A stretch of DNA of 5,124 nt, taken from NCBI GenBank assembly GCA_030446955.1, contig JAUJMG010000131.1, forward strand, positions 4,755 to 9,878. Direction: 5' to 3'. Below the pieces are notes generated by a model that was not told where the DNA came from, made no database searches, and saw nothing but the letters and a program-made list of their open reading frames with translations. Shown one piece after another: positions 1 to 5,124 of this stretch (position 1 is its first letter; the number at the start of each line of letters is the position of its first letter). The translations under genes were made by a program, and so were the position numbers. The DNA is from Thermomicrobiales bacterium (GTDB taxonomy: Bacteria > Chloroflexota > Chloroflexia > Thermomicrobiales > UBA6265).

Positions 1-111
1 TGGTGGATGAGCACCTTCCCCGGCCTGGCCATCATGCTCACGGTCATCTCTGTCAACCTGCTTGGAGAGGGCCTGCGCGACGCCCTCGACCCACGCCTCC
101 GCAACCGATAA
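1..111 (+). CDS. ABC transporter permease, DppC/OppC type (3' end only)
   Basis: This is the last 36 codons of a gene that begins before the window, read in frame 1 and ending in TAA at 109-111. The visible residues contain a hydrophobic stretch (PGLAIMLTVISVNLLGEG) followed by LRDALDPRLRNR. That ending, with the last membrane helix running into an N-L-L-G-(D/E)-G-L-R-D-A-L-D-P-R-L-R tail, is the characteristic C-terminus of DppC/OppC-like inner-membrane permeases, which pair with a DppB-like partner to import di- and oligopeptides, nickel or related solutes. The permease identity rests on this tail alone, so the substrate is unknown. The SDR gene follows 58 bases downstream on the same strand, so co-transcription is plausible. 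The frame is too short for standard ORF callers because its start lies outside the window. Confidence 0.9.
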   Translation, partial: WWMSTFPGLAIMLTVISVNLLGEGLRDALDPRLRNR

Positions 112-154
112 GGCCGCGACCATCCCCCGGCAATCGTGCGGGTATGACAACAGT

Positions 155-160
155 GGAGGA
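155..160 (+). promoter_or_regulatory. Shine-Dalgarno site deciding the GTG start of the first SDR
   Basis: GGAGGA lies 9 bases before the GTG at 170. It is the best ribosome-binding match in the 5' part of this frame, and it favours GTG170 over the far upstream ATG at 62, which would overlap the permease gene and add 36 residues unlike any SDR N-terminus. Confidence 0.7.
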
Positions 161-169
161 ACAGCGCTG

Positions 170-928
170 GTGGGCAAGTTGGAGGGAAAGGTCGCACTGG
201 TCACCGGGGCCAGCCGTGGCATCGGACGCGAGATCGCCCTGGCGTACGCCCGCGAAGGTGCAGATGTCGCGTGCAACTACAACCGGAGCCCGGCTGAGGC
301 CGAGCAGCTCGTGGCCGAGATTGAGGCGCTGGGCCGTGGCGCGATTGCGGTCCCGGCGGACGTGGCGCGGCTCGACGAGGTCGAGCGGATGGTCCACGCG
401 ACGATGGAGCGTTTTGGGCACGTCGACGTGCTCGTCAATAACGCCGGCTTCGCCACGCTGCACAAGATCGAGGAGATGCCCGTCGAGGCCTGGGATGCGA
501 TGATCGGCGCCCACCTCCGTGGTACCTTCTTGACGACCCGCCTGGTGCTTCCCCATATGCTGGAGCGCCGCCGCGGCTGGATCATCAACATCGCGTCCCA
601 ACTGGCGTACAAGGGGCGGGAGAATCTCGCCCACTACTGCGCCGCCAAGGCCGGCATCATCGCCCTCACCAAAGTGCTAGCTCTTGAGGTGAGCCGACGC
701 GGCGTCTACGCCAACTGCATCGCCCCAGGTCCGATCGAGACCGGCATCATCCCTCGCAGCGGGCCGCCCGATCCGGAAGCAGAAGCCCGGTTCGCGGACT
801 CCCTCCCAATCGGTCGCGTCGGTACGGTGGACGAGGTGGCGCCGACGGCCGTCTTTCTGGCCTCGGATGATGCGACCTACTACGTCGGGCAGACCTTGGG
901 TCCCAACGGCGGCGATGTGATGCTCTAG
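170..928 (+). CDS. SDR family oxidoreductase (classical, FabG-like, probably NADP-dependent)
   Basis: This 252-residue protein is a cytosolic short-chain dehydrogenase/reductase of the usual classical length (about 250). A Rossmann fold opens with TGASRGIG (residues 12-19). N-N-A-G follows at 90-93, catalytic Ser143 sits in N-I-A-S, Tyr156 and Lys160 form the YxxxK pair, and the P-G turn is at 186-187. The C-terminus GQTLGPNGGDVML is typical of an SDR subgroup annotated as 3-oxoacyl-ACP reductase-like. Arg16 in the glycine loop and the N-Y-N-R-S after beta-2, with no acidic residue there, suggest NADP(H) (inference). The fourth tetrad residue, normally Asn in a V-N-L-x-G context, is His115 (A-H-L-R-G), a substitution also known in other SDRs. 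The GTG start is chosen from the GGAGGA site upstream and the immediate G-K-L-E-G-K-V-A-L-V Rossmann start; TTG179 is a weaker alternative. The gene lies between the permease and the M20 gene on the same strand. The exact substrate is not determinable, and a role in fatty-acid synthesis is unlikely given the context. Confidence 0.93.
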   Translation: MGKLEGKVALVTGASRGIGREIALAYAREGADVACNYNRSPAEAEQLVAEIEALGRGAIAVPADVARLDEVERMVHATMERFGHVDVLVNNAGFATLHKIEEMPVEAWDAMIGAHLRGTFLTTRLVLPHMLERRRGWIINIASQLAYKGRENLAHYCAAKAGIIALTKVLALEVSRRGVYANCIAPGPIETGIIPRSGPPDPEAEARFADSLPIGRVGTVDEVAPTAVFLASDDATYYVGQTLGPNGGDVML

Positions 929-1007
929 CATCAGTTCGCCCGAAATGCAGGTGGTTCGCCCTGGCAGCCGGGGGTGACACGCTATCCCTCGGCGCTGGGA
1001 GCATGCC

Positions 1008-1012
1008 GGAGA
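1008..1012 (+). promoter_or_regulatory. Shine-Dalgarno site favouring the ATG at 1018
   Basis: GGAGA ends 5 bases before the ATG at 1018. The upstream in-frame ATG at 1003 has only a GGGAG ending one base before it, which is too close for normal initiation. The choice changes the protein by five residues only. Confidence 0.5.
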
Positions 1013-1017
1013 CACAG

Positions 1018-2355
1018 ATGGTAGATATGCAGCAGAGGGCCGTCGCGCCAGACGTGGTCGAGCGGTTGCGACAAGCGACCGACGCCCTTGCCGAGGAGAC
1101 GGTCGCCTTCCTGCAGGAGTTGGTCCGGATCCCCACCGAGAACCCTAAGCTCGCCAACGTCGAGGCCGGCGCTGAGGCGGACTGTCAGGACGTGATCGAG
1201 CGACGGCTGAAAGGGATGGGCCTGGCCACCGACCGGTGGGAGGTCTACCCGGGGAGGCCGGATGTTGTCGGCCGATTACCGGGCACGGGAGCCGAGGGTG
1301 GGCGCTCCCTGATCCTAAATGGTCACATCGACGTGGTTCCCGCCGGCGATCCGGCCACATGGACTCGTGACCCATTTGGGGGCCAGCTGGCGGACGGCAA
1401 GGTCTGGGGCCGCGGCGCTGTGGACATGAAGGGCGGCATCGCCGCTATGATTGCGGCGGTGGAGGCAACCCAACGGGCTGGCGTGCGCCTCAAAGGCGAC
1501 GTTCTGATCGAGAGCGTGGTCGACGAAGAGACAGGCGGGCCCGGCACGACTCAGACTGTCGAGCACGGTTATCGCGCCGATGCGGCGATCGTCGCCGAGC
1601 CGACCGGGCTCGTGGTGCACCCGGTCGAAGGGGGCCTGGAGTGGCTGCGGCTGGTGATCCGCGGCCGCTCCGGCCACTCAGCGCACCGCTATCGCTCCGT
1701 CCACGCCGGGGGCCAGGGAACCGCCGTCAACGCCATCGAGAAGACGGCCAAAATTCTGTCGGCCGTCCAAGAGCTGGAACGGCAGTGGGCCGTCACCAAG
1801 CGCCACCCGCTCCTCCCGGCCGGTATTACGACCATCAACCCAGGCGTCATGATTGGTGGCACCGGGGGTGGACATGACGGGATGCCGAACGTCCTGACGG
1901 CTGTCTCCACCTTCCCTGACTACTGCTCCTTGGAGTTGAGCCTAAAGTACCTCCCAAGCGAGCGGACGGCCGACGTGCGGGCTGAGTTCGAGGAGTACAT
2001 TGCCCGAGTCGCCGCGACCGACCCCTGGCTCCGGGAGCACCCACCGGAGATCGAGTGGGGTATTCGGGGCGTCTCCTTCCCGCCTGCTGAGACGCCACCC
2101 GATCATCCCCTGCTCGGAGTCGTCGATCAGGTCGTTGAGGTGGCCACTGGTCGACCAGCGATCCACGAGGGATTCGTAGCAGTCACCGACCTCGCGTGGC
2201 TAGCCGGCGCGGGCATACCCGGGGTCATCTTCGGACCCGGCTCCGCCGGAAACGCCCACGGGGTGGACGAGCACATCGCCGTTGCTGACTTGACTGAGGG
2301 GATCTTCGCGCTGGCGCTCGCGGTCTGCGGTTGGTGCGGCGTGGAGGAGGCGTAG
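1018..2355 (+). CDS. M20 family metallopeptidase/deacylase (ArgE/DapE type)
   Basis: This 445-residue cytosolic di-zinc amidohydrolase belongs to the peptidase M20 family, which includes acetylornithine deacetylase, succinyl-diaminopimelate desuccinylase, carboxypeptidase G2 and N-formyl-aminopyrimidine deformylase. All expected catalytic-domain residues are visible: the G-H-I-D-V-V-P motif with His103 and Asp105, bridging Asp136 in G-R-G-A-V-D-M-K-G-G, general base Glu170 and ligand Glu171 in D-E-E-T-G-G, Glu194 in A-E-P-T-G, and a final His414 in N-A-H-G-V-D-E. The dimerisation/lid domain starts near residue 205, and its conserved G-R-S-G-H-S-A-H lies at 216-223. Length is slightly above the 380-430 usual for ArgE/DapE and close to the longer YlmB-like members. 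ATG1018 is preferred for its Shine-Dalgarno site; ATG1003 is the alternative (450 residues). The gene follows the SDR by 89 bases. Because no arginine or lysine biosynthesis gene is nearby and a peptide-type permease is, a catabolic amide-cleaving role is more likely than biosynthesis (inference). The C-terminus carries an unusual C-G-W-C at 437-440. Confidence 0.93.
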   Translation: MVDMQQRAVAPDVVERLRQATDALAEETVAFLQELVRIPTENPKLANVEAGAEADCQDVIERRLKGMGLATDRWEVYPGRPDVVGRLPGTGAEGGRSLILNGHIDVVPAGDPATWTRDPFGGQLADGKVWGRGAVDMKGGIAAMIAAVEATQRAGVRLKGDVLIESVVDEETGGPGTTQTVEHGYRADAAIVAEPTGLVVHPVEGGLEWLRLVIRGRSGHSAHRYRSVHAGGQGTAVNAIEKTAKILSAVQELERQWAVTKRHPLLPAGITTINPGVMIGGTGGGHDGMPNVLTAVSTFPDYCSLELSLKYLPSERTADVRAEFEEYIARVAATDPWLREHPPEIEWGIRGVSFPPAETPPDHPLLGVVDQVVEVATGRPAIHEGFVAVTDLAWLAGAGIPGVIFGPGSAGNAHGVDEHIAVADLTEGIFALALAVCGWCGVEEA

Positions 2356-2488
2356 CGCCAGCCGGACGTCAGGCTACCGTTCCGCTCCGCCGATGCAAGG
2401 TACCCAACGCCTGAAATGCCAGGTCGAAGGGGCACAGCCGGTTCGCTTCCCGCACAGTGGGGTCACCTGCAGGCTCCCGGTCACTTGG
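2356..2488. other. Convergent intergenic gap, no clear terminator
   Basis: This 133-base gap separates the stop of the M20 gene from the stop of the convergent amidohydrolase gene. I see only weak inverted repeats, such as CCTG-aaatgc-CAGG near 2413-2426 and the palindrome CCTGCAGG near 2466-2473, with no adjacent T-run on either strand. No RNA gene or small coding frame stands out. Termination here may be Rho-dependent or use a structure that I cannot recognise by eye. Confidence 0.5.
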
Positions 2489-3250
2489 TTAGGTCGGTGA
2501 GGGGGCTGGGAGACGGCAGAGGCGGCGAATGTTCTGGCCCCCAATCGCGTCCTTGGTCGCCTCATCGAGGTGGGCAAGTCGAATCCGGGCCGCCTCGAAT
2601 CCTTGGTCCATGTAGGGTGCGTTAGAGCCGAAGACTACTCGGTCAGCGCCGAGCTCATTGACTGTGTCCTCGATGAAGTCTTCCCGGTAGATGCCCGAGG
2701 TCTCCATGATGACGTTCGGATTGGCGCGGAGCATCCGGGTGGCATCGGCGAGAAGCAGGCCGCTGATGTTGATCTGGCCGCCATGGGTGGCGATGATCGT
2801 CACGTCGGGGAACTGGCGGGCGAGGTCGCCGATCTGAGACGGATGCGAGAAGACGGGGTATCCGCCAGCCAAGAGCAGTGGTAGGCCTCGGTCCCGAAGC
2901 AAGTCAACAAAAGGAAAGACGATCTCGTCGTTGGCGGCGAACTGCTCTTCGAAGGGATGGAGGTAGAGCCCGATCAGCCCGAGGTTGTCGAGGGCGCGAC
3001 GGAGCTCCCGCAGCGCTGCTTCCCCTTGCCACGGGTCGACGCGAGCAAAGCCGGCGAAGCGGTCTGGGTGGGCCTGCACTGCCGCCGCGATGCGATCGTT
3101 TTCCGGCTCCAGGTGGTAACCCGACGGTCTGAGCGGTACAAGCACCGCCTGCACGATGTCGTGCTCGGCCATGGAGGCTAAGAGGTCCTCGACGGACTGG
3201 CGAACGCCGAAGAGTGAGTCGCCGACGTGGGCGTGGGCGTCGATGAGCAT
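2489..3250 (-). CDS. Amidohydrolase-2 family protein with altered active site
   Basis: This 253-residue protein is a TIM-barrel member of the amidohydrolase-related family (PF04909 type, relatives of ACMSD and other metal-dependent decarboxylases/hydrolases). It starts directly with M-L-I-D-A-H-A-H, supplying His6 and His8 of beta-strand 1. His98 (L-Y-L-H-P), His156 (I-I-A-T-H-G-G) and the E-T-S segment at 183-185 are also kept. By alignment to its upstream neighbour, three expected positions differ: Tyr96 replaces the Lys of G-L-K-L-H-P, Ala128 replaces the His of F-H-C-G, and Asn210 replaces the Asp of the S-D-G-P motif. It may therefore bind metal differently, have another activity, or be regulatory (inference). 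The frame is intact and its translation signal is good, so it is not an obvious pseudogene. The frame remains open upstream to 3385, but ATG3250 is chosen because it has a GGAGA site and the longer N-terminus overlaps the upstream gene. It lies 20 bases after the upstream amidohydrolase, so the two form an operon. Confidence 0.9.
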   Translation of the reverse strand: MLIDAHAHVGDSLFGVRQSVEDLLASMAEHDIVQAVLVPLRPSGYHLEPENDRIAAAVQAHPDRFAGFARVDPWQGEAALRELRRALDNLGLIGLYLHPFEEQFAANDEIVFPFVDLLRDRGLPLLLAGGYPVFSHPSQIGDLARQFPDVTIIATHGGQINISGLLLADATRMLRANPNVIMETSGIYREDFIEDTVNELGADRVVFGSNAPYMDQGFEAARIRLAHLDEATKDAIGGQNIRRLCRLPAPSPT

Positions 3251-3255
3251 AGAGA

Positions 3256-3260
3256 TCTCC
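3256..3260 (-). promoter_or_regulatory. Shine-Dalgarno site of the downstream amidohydrolase
   Basis: On the - strand GGAGA stands 5 bases before the ATG at 3250, inside the 20-base gap after the stop of the preceding gene. It sets the start at M-L-I-D-A-H-A-H rather than at the upstream in-frame ATG at 3385. Confidence 0.75.
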
Positions 3261-3270
3261 CCCGTCCGGG

Positions 3271-4014
3271 TTAGTGGATCACGCCGCCCAAAATCCGATG
3301 GATGTTGCCCCGGAAGAGGAGCTCCTCCTGATCCGGGCTCAGGCCGGCGCGCCGCACCTTCTCCACCTCCAAGGTCGGATCGCACCCCGGCCCGTCGCTG
3401 GCGAACAGGATCCGCTCCGCCCCAAGGGCGTCCACCGCCTCCTTGAGCATCCGTGGGTACGGCATCGCCGACGTCTCGAGGACGATGTTGGGGAAGCGTT
3501 TCGCGACCCGGATGGCGTCACGGACATGGAAGTAGCCGCCCATGTGCCCGAGGATGATGGTCGCGTCGGGGACGGCGGCAGCGGCTTCCGCAATCTGTAG
3601 CGGCAGGGTGAACTCTTCATCACCGCAGTGGAAGAGGATCGGCGCGCCGAGGGAGGCGGCATGGCGGATCAGTGCGAGGGTCGGCTCGCTGGCCGGGTGC
3701 ATGACATAGCTCACCGGGTGGAGCTTAAGCCCCTTCATCTTGTAGTCGCGGATCGCCCGGTCAAAGAGCTCGACGGCCTCGTCGCCGTAACGCGGGTTCA
3801 TCCGGGCGTAGCCGATCAGGCGATCAGGGTAGCGCTGGACCGCCTCGGCGATGTACTCGATCACCCCCTCCTCGGGACCCGGTGCGTCCCGATAGGTCAT
3901 CACGATCGCCTGCTCGATCTGCGCCTCGTCCAGCAGACGGATGATGGTCTCGGGCGGATCGAACCAGCCGAAACCCGGTGCCTCGTCCGCATGGGTGTGG
4001 GAGTCGATGATCAT
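3271..4014 (-). CDS. Amidohydrolase-2 family metal-dependent hydrolase/decarboxylase
   Basis: This 247-residue cytosolic TIM-barrel protein of the amidohydrolase-related family (PF04909 type) has the complete expected metal-site set. His6 and His8 lie in I-D-S-H-T-H, Lys97 and His99 in G-L-K-L-H-P, His129 in L-F-H-C-G, His157 in L-G-H-M-G-G, Glu180 in L-E-T-S, and Asp207 in F-A-S-D-G-P. In the related enzyme ACMSD, the two early His, the mid-barrel His and the late Asp bind zinc, with a further His acting in catalysis. The length is short for the family (commonly 250-340), lacking the insertions of ACMSD-like enzymes. Start ATG4014 is chosen for the GGGGAGG site just upstream and because the D-S-H-T-H motif then sits at the N-terminus; a 261-residue form from 4056 is less likely. 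The gene lies 144 bases after the second SDR and 20 bases before its own paralog. Reaction and substrate are unknown; hydrolysis of a lactone, ester or amide, or a decarboxylation, are all possible. Confidence 0.93.
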   Translation of the reverse strand: MIIDSHTHADEAPGFGWFDPPETIIRLLDEAQIEQAIVMTYRDAPGPEEGVIEYIAEAVQRYPDRLIGYARMNPRYGDEAVELFDRAIRDYKMKGLKLHPVSYVMHPASEPTLALIRHAASLGAPILFHCGDEEFTLPLQIAEAAAAVPDATIILGHMGGYFHVRDAIRVAKRFPNIVLETSAMPYPRMLKEAVDALGAERILFASDGPGCDPTLEVEKVRRAGLSPDQEELLFRGNIHRILGGVIH

Positions 4015-4018
4015 AGGA

Positions 4019-4025
4019 CCTCCCC
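4019..4025 (-). promoter_or_regulatory. Strong Shine-Dalgarno site of the upstream amidohydrolase
   Basis: On the - strand GGGGAGG ends 4 bases before the ATG at 4014. It is the strongest ribosome-binding match in the window and decides the start against the upstream ATG at 4056. Confidence 0.75.
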
Positions 4026-4077
4026 GAGGTACTCGAACCGTCAGACCGCCAGACACTGGACCGGGTAGCGGGGGACC

Positions 4078-4083
4078 ATTCTA
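4078..4083 (-). promoter_or_regulatory. Possible -10 element between second SDR and amidohydrolase pair
   Basis: The - strand reads TAGAAT here, 5 of 6 matches to a sigma-70 type -10 box, 63 bases before the ATG at 4014. The 144-base gap is long enough for a promoter serving the two amidohydrolases. No convincing -35 box is seen 16-18 bases upstream, so this is a weak call. A 7-base inverted repeat (4042-4048 and 4088-4094) flanks it. Confidence 0.2.
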
Positions 4084-4158
4084 CGATCGGTCTGGGCAGT
4101 GTGCCGGGTCTTCGAATTCTCGCTGGACCACCGGGGGCTGCAAACCAGCCGCGTCGGC

Positions 4159-4929
4159 CTACTGTGCCGTTAGCCCACCGTCGACCACGAGGCAGGTGCC
4201 GGTCACGAACGAGCTGCGAGGCGAGGCTAGGAACATGATGGCGTCAGCGACCTCCTCCGGCGTACCCACCCGACCCAAGGGATGGATCGAGGCCGTCTCT
4301 TCCCAAGCTCGTTCCGGATCGGGGAGGCGACGGAGGTTGGATTCCACCATTGGTGTGCGGATGGAGCCGGGGCAGACGGCGTTGACCCGGATGCGACGCG
4401 GTGCGAGTTCAATGGCCAGGAACTTGGTCAGGGCGATGACGGCACCCTTCGAGGCCGAGTAAACGCTCGTACCACCCCAACCCACCATACCCGAGACCGA
4501 CGCCAGGTTGACGATAGCGCCCCCTCCCGTTCCCATTGCCCTCACTGCAGCTTGGGCGCAAAAGAAGATGCCCTTCGCATTGACGTCCATGATCCGGTCG
4601 TAGAGGGCTTCGTCGATCTCCAGCGATCCCGGCGCCGGGGGATTGATGCCGGCATTGTTGACCAGGATGTCGAGTCGACCGAAGCGCGCGTTGATGCGAC
4701 CGAAGGCTTCAGCAATGGAGCCTACGTCGGTGACATCGCACGGCACCGTCAGATGATCCGTGCCCCCGAGGCTCGCTTCCGTCTCGGCTAACCCGTTGGG
4801 TTCGATGTCGATGACTGCAACCCGGGCGCCAAGCCCGGCGAAGGCAAGGGCAGCCGCGCGACCAATGCCCGATCCGGCCCCCGTGATCGCCACCACCCGG
4901 TCGCCAAACACCTTCGTTTCGTTTGGCAT
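4159..4929 (-). CDS. SDR family oxidoreductase (classical, probably NAD-dependent)
   Basis: This 256-residue cytosolic short-chain dehydrogenase has every classical SDR signature. T-G-A-G-S-G-I-G lies at 16-23, Asp41 at the end of beta-2 (V-I-D-I-E) points to NAD(H), C-D-V is at 64-66, and N-N-A-G at 91-94. The full catalytic tetrad is present: Asn117, Ser144, Tyr157 and Lys161. The P-G turn is at 187-188 and the C-terminal V-V-D-G-G at 248-252. Length is normal for the family. ATG4929 is chosen because a GGTGGG site lies 8 bases upstream; ATG4965 would add 12 residues and has no clear ribosome-binding site, so the start is moderately certain. It is the first gene of the - strand group, followed after 144 bases by the two amidohydrolases. 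Its relatives include glucose/sorbitol-type dehydrogenases, 3-oxoacyl-ACP reductase-like proteins and cyclohexanol/steroid-type alcohol dehydrogenases; the substrate cannot be told. Compared with the + strand SDR, its cofactor loop and C-terminus belong to a different subgroup, so the two are not a recent duplication. Confidence 0.93.
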   Translation of the reverse strand: MPNETKVFGDRVVAITGAGSGIGRAAALAFAGLGARVAVIDIEPNGLAETEASLGGTDHLTVPCDVTDVGSIAEAFGRINARFGRLDILVNNAGINPPAPGSLEIDEALYDRIMDVNAKGIFFCAQAAVRAMGTGGGAIVNLASVSGMVGWGGTSVYSASKGAVIALTKFLAIELAPRRIRVNAVCPGSIRTPMVESNLRRLPDPERAWEETASIHPLGRVGTPEEVADAIMFLASPRSSFVTGTCLVVDGGLTAQ

Positions 4930-4994
4930 CAGAACGGCCCACCCTTCCGCACCCAACACCCCCATCTACGTCCGCAGCATCGTCTTCTAGCACA

Positions 4995-5025
4995 GGCGGT
5001 AGTGCAAACCTGGAGCACCTCCGCC
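4995..5025. repeat. Imperfect inverted repeat upstream of the second SDR
   Basis: GGCGGTAGTGC (4995-5005) pairs with GCACCTCCGCC (5015-5025) at 9 of 11 positions around a 9-base loop. It lies 66-96 bases before the chosen ATG of the - strand SDR, where an operator or leader hairpin could sit. No T-run follows on either strand, so a classical intrinsic terminator is unlikely. The right arm overlaps a second short hairpin (CTCCG-ccgac-CGGAG, 5019-5033), so the two cannot form together. Confidence 0.4.
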
Positions 5026-5124
5026 GACCGGAGACCGCTGACGATCCGGCAGGACTGAGTCGCCGGAGTGGAGTAGCGTCCAGCGCCCTGGCACAACCCC
5101 ATGTTCGCGGTGCGGCCCCCTCGG

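Noticed and set aside
62..169. Longer N-terminus for the first SDR starting at ATG62
   Set aside because: It would overlap the end of the permease gene by 50 bases and add 36 residues without SDR character, while GTG170 has a well-placed GGAGGA site and starts at the Rossmann fold.
934..961. Direct repeat GTTCGCCC (934-941 and 954-961) between the SDR and the M20 gene
   Set aside because: Only two 8-base copies in a GC-rich gap with no nearby promoter-like element; chance is a sufficient explanation.
3271..4068. Long open frames on the + strand opposite the amidohydrolase genes (for example 3628-4068 and 3274-3600)
   Set aside because: They are antisense shadows of strongly supported - strand genes, have no domain signatures and result from high GC codon bias.
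4108..4130. T-loop-like TTCGAAT followed by ...GGACCA, resembling the 3' end of a tRNA
   Set aside because: The five bases either side of TTCGAAT (GGGTC and TCTCG) do not pair as a T-stem, and no acceptor, D or anticodon arms can be built upstream.
4987..5124. Open - strand frame running in from the right edge and ending in TAG at 4987-4989
   Set aside because: About 45 residues rich in Gly, Pro and Arg with no recognisable domain and no visible start; in GC-rich DNA such open stretches are common. A gene ending here cannot be excluded but is not supported.

Overview
The window is GC-rich bacterial DNA with densely packed genes, frequent GTG and ATG starts and purine-rich Shine-Dalgarno sites. 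It holds no rRNA, tRNA, insertion sequence, CRISPR array or phage gene that I can see. The base composition and the gene mix (a dipeptide-type ABC permease, SDR dehydrogenases, an M20 amidase and amidohydrolase-2 proteins) would fit a Chloroflexota (Thermomicrobia-like) or actinobacterial genome. This taxonomic guess is inference only; nothing in the window is diagnostic.

Layout: two gene groups face each other. On the + strand, bases 1-2355 carry the 3' end of a DppC/OppC-type ABC transporter permease, then a classical SDR oxidoreductase (170-928), then an M20 metallopeptidase/deacylase of the ArgE/DapE type (1018-2355). On the - strand, reading from right to left, are a second SDR oxidoreductase (4929-4159) and two tandem, mutually homologous amidohydrolase-2 (PF04909-type) TIM-barrel proteins (4014-3271 and 3250-2489). 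The two groups converge on a 133-base gap (2356-2488) with no strong intrinsic terminator. The right edge (4930-5124) is upstream sequence for the - strand group and contains no recognisable gene.

How the genes may work together (inference): the set looks like a small catabolic island. An oligopeptide-type importer brings in a substrate, the M20 enzyme and the amidohydrolases cleave amide, ester, lactone or carboxyl groups, and the two SDRs (one looks NADP-type, the other NAD-type) oxidise or reduce hydroxyl/keto groups. The substrate cannot be read from the sequence.

The most notable observation is that the two tandem amidohydrolases differ in their active sites. The upstream copy keeps the full expected set of metal and catalytic residues. 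The downstream copy has lost the mid-barrel His (now Ala128), the late Asp (now Asn210) and the Lys of the GLKLHP motif (now Tyr96), yet remains an intact, well-translated frame. No system that is clearly new as a whole was found.
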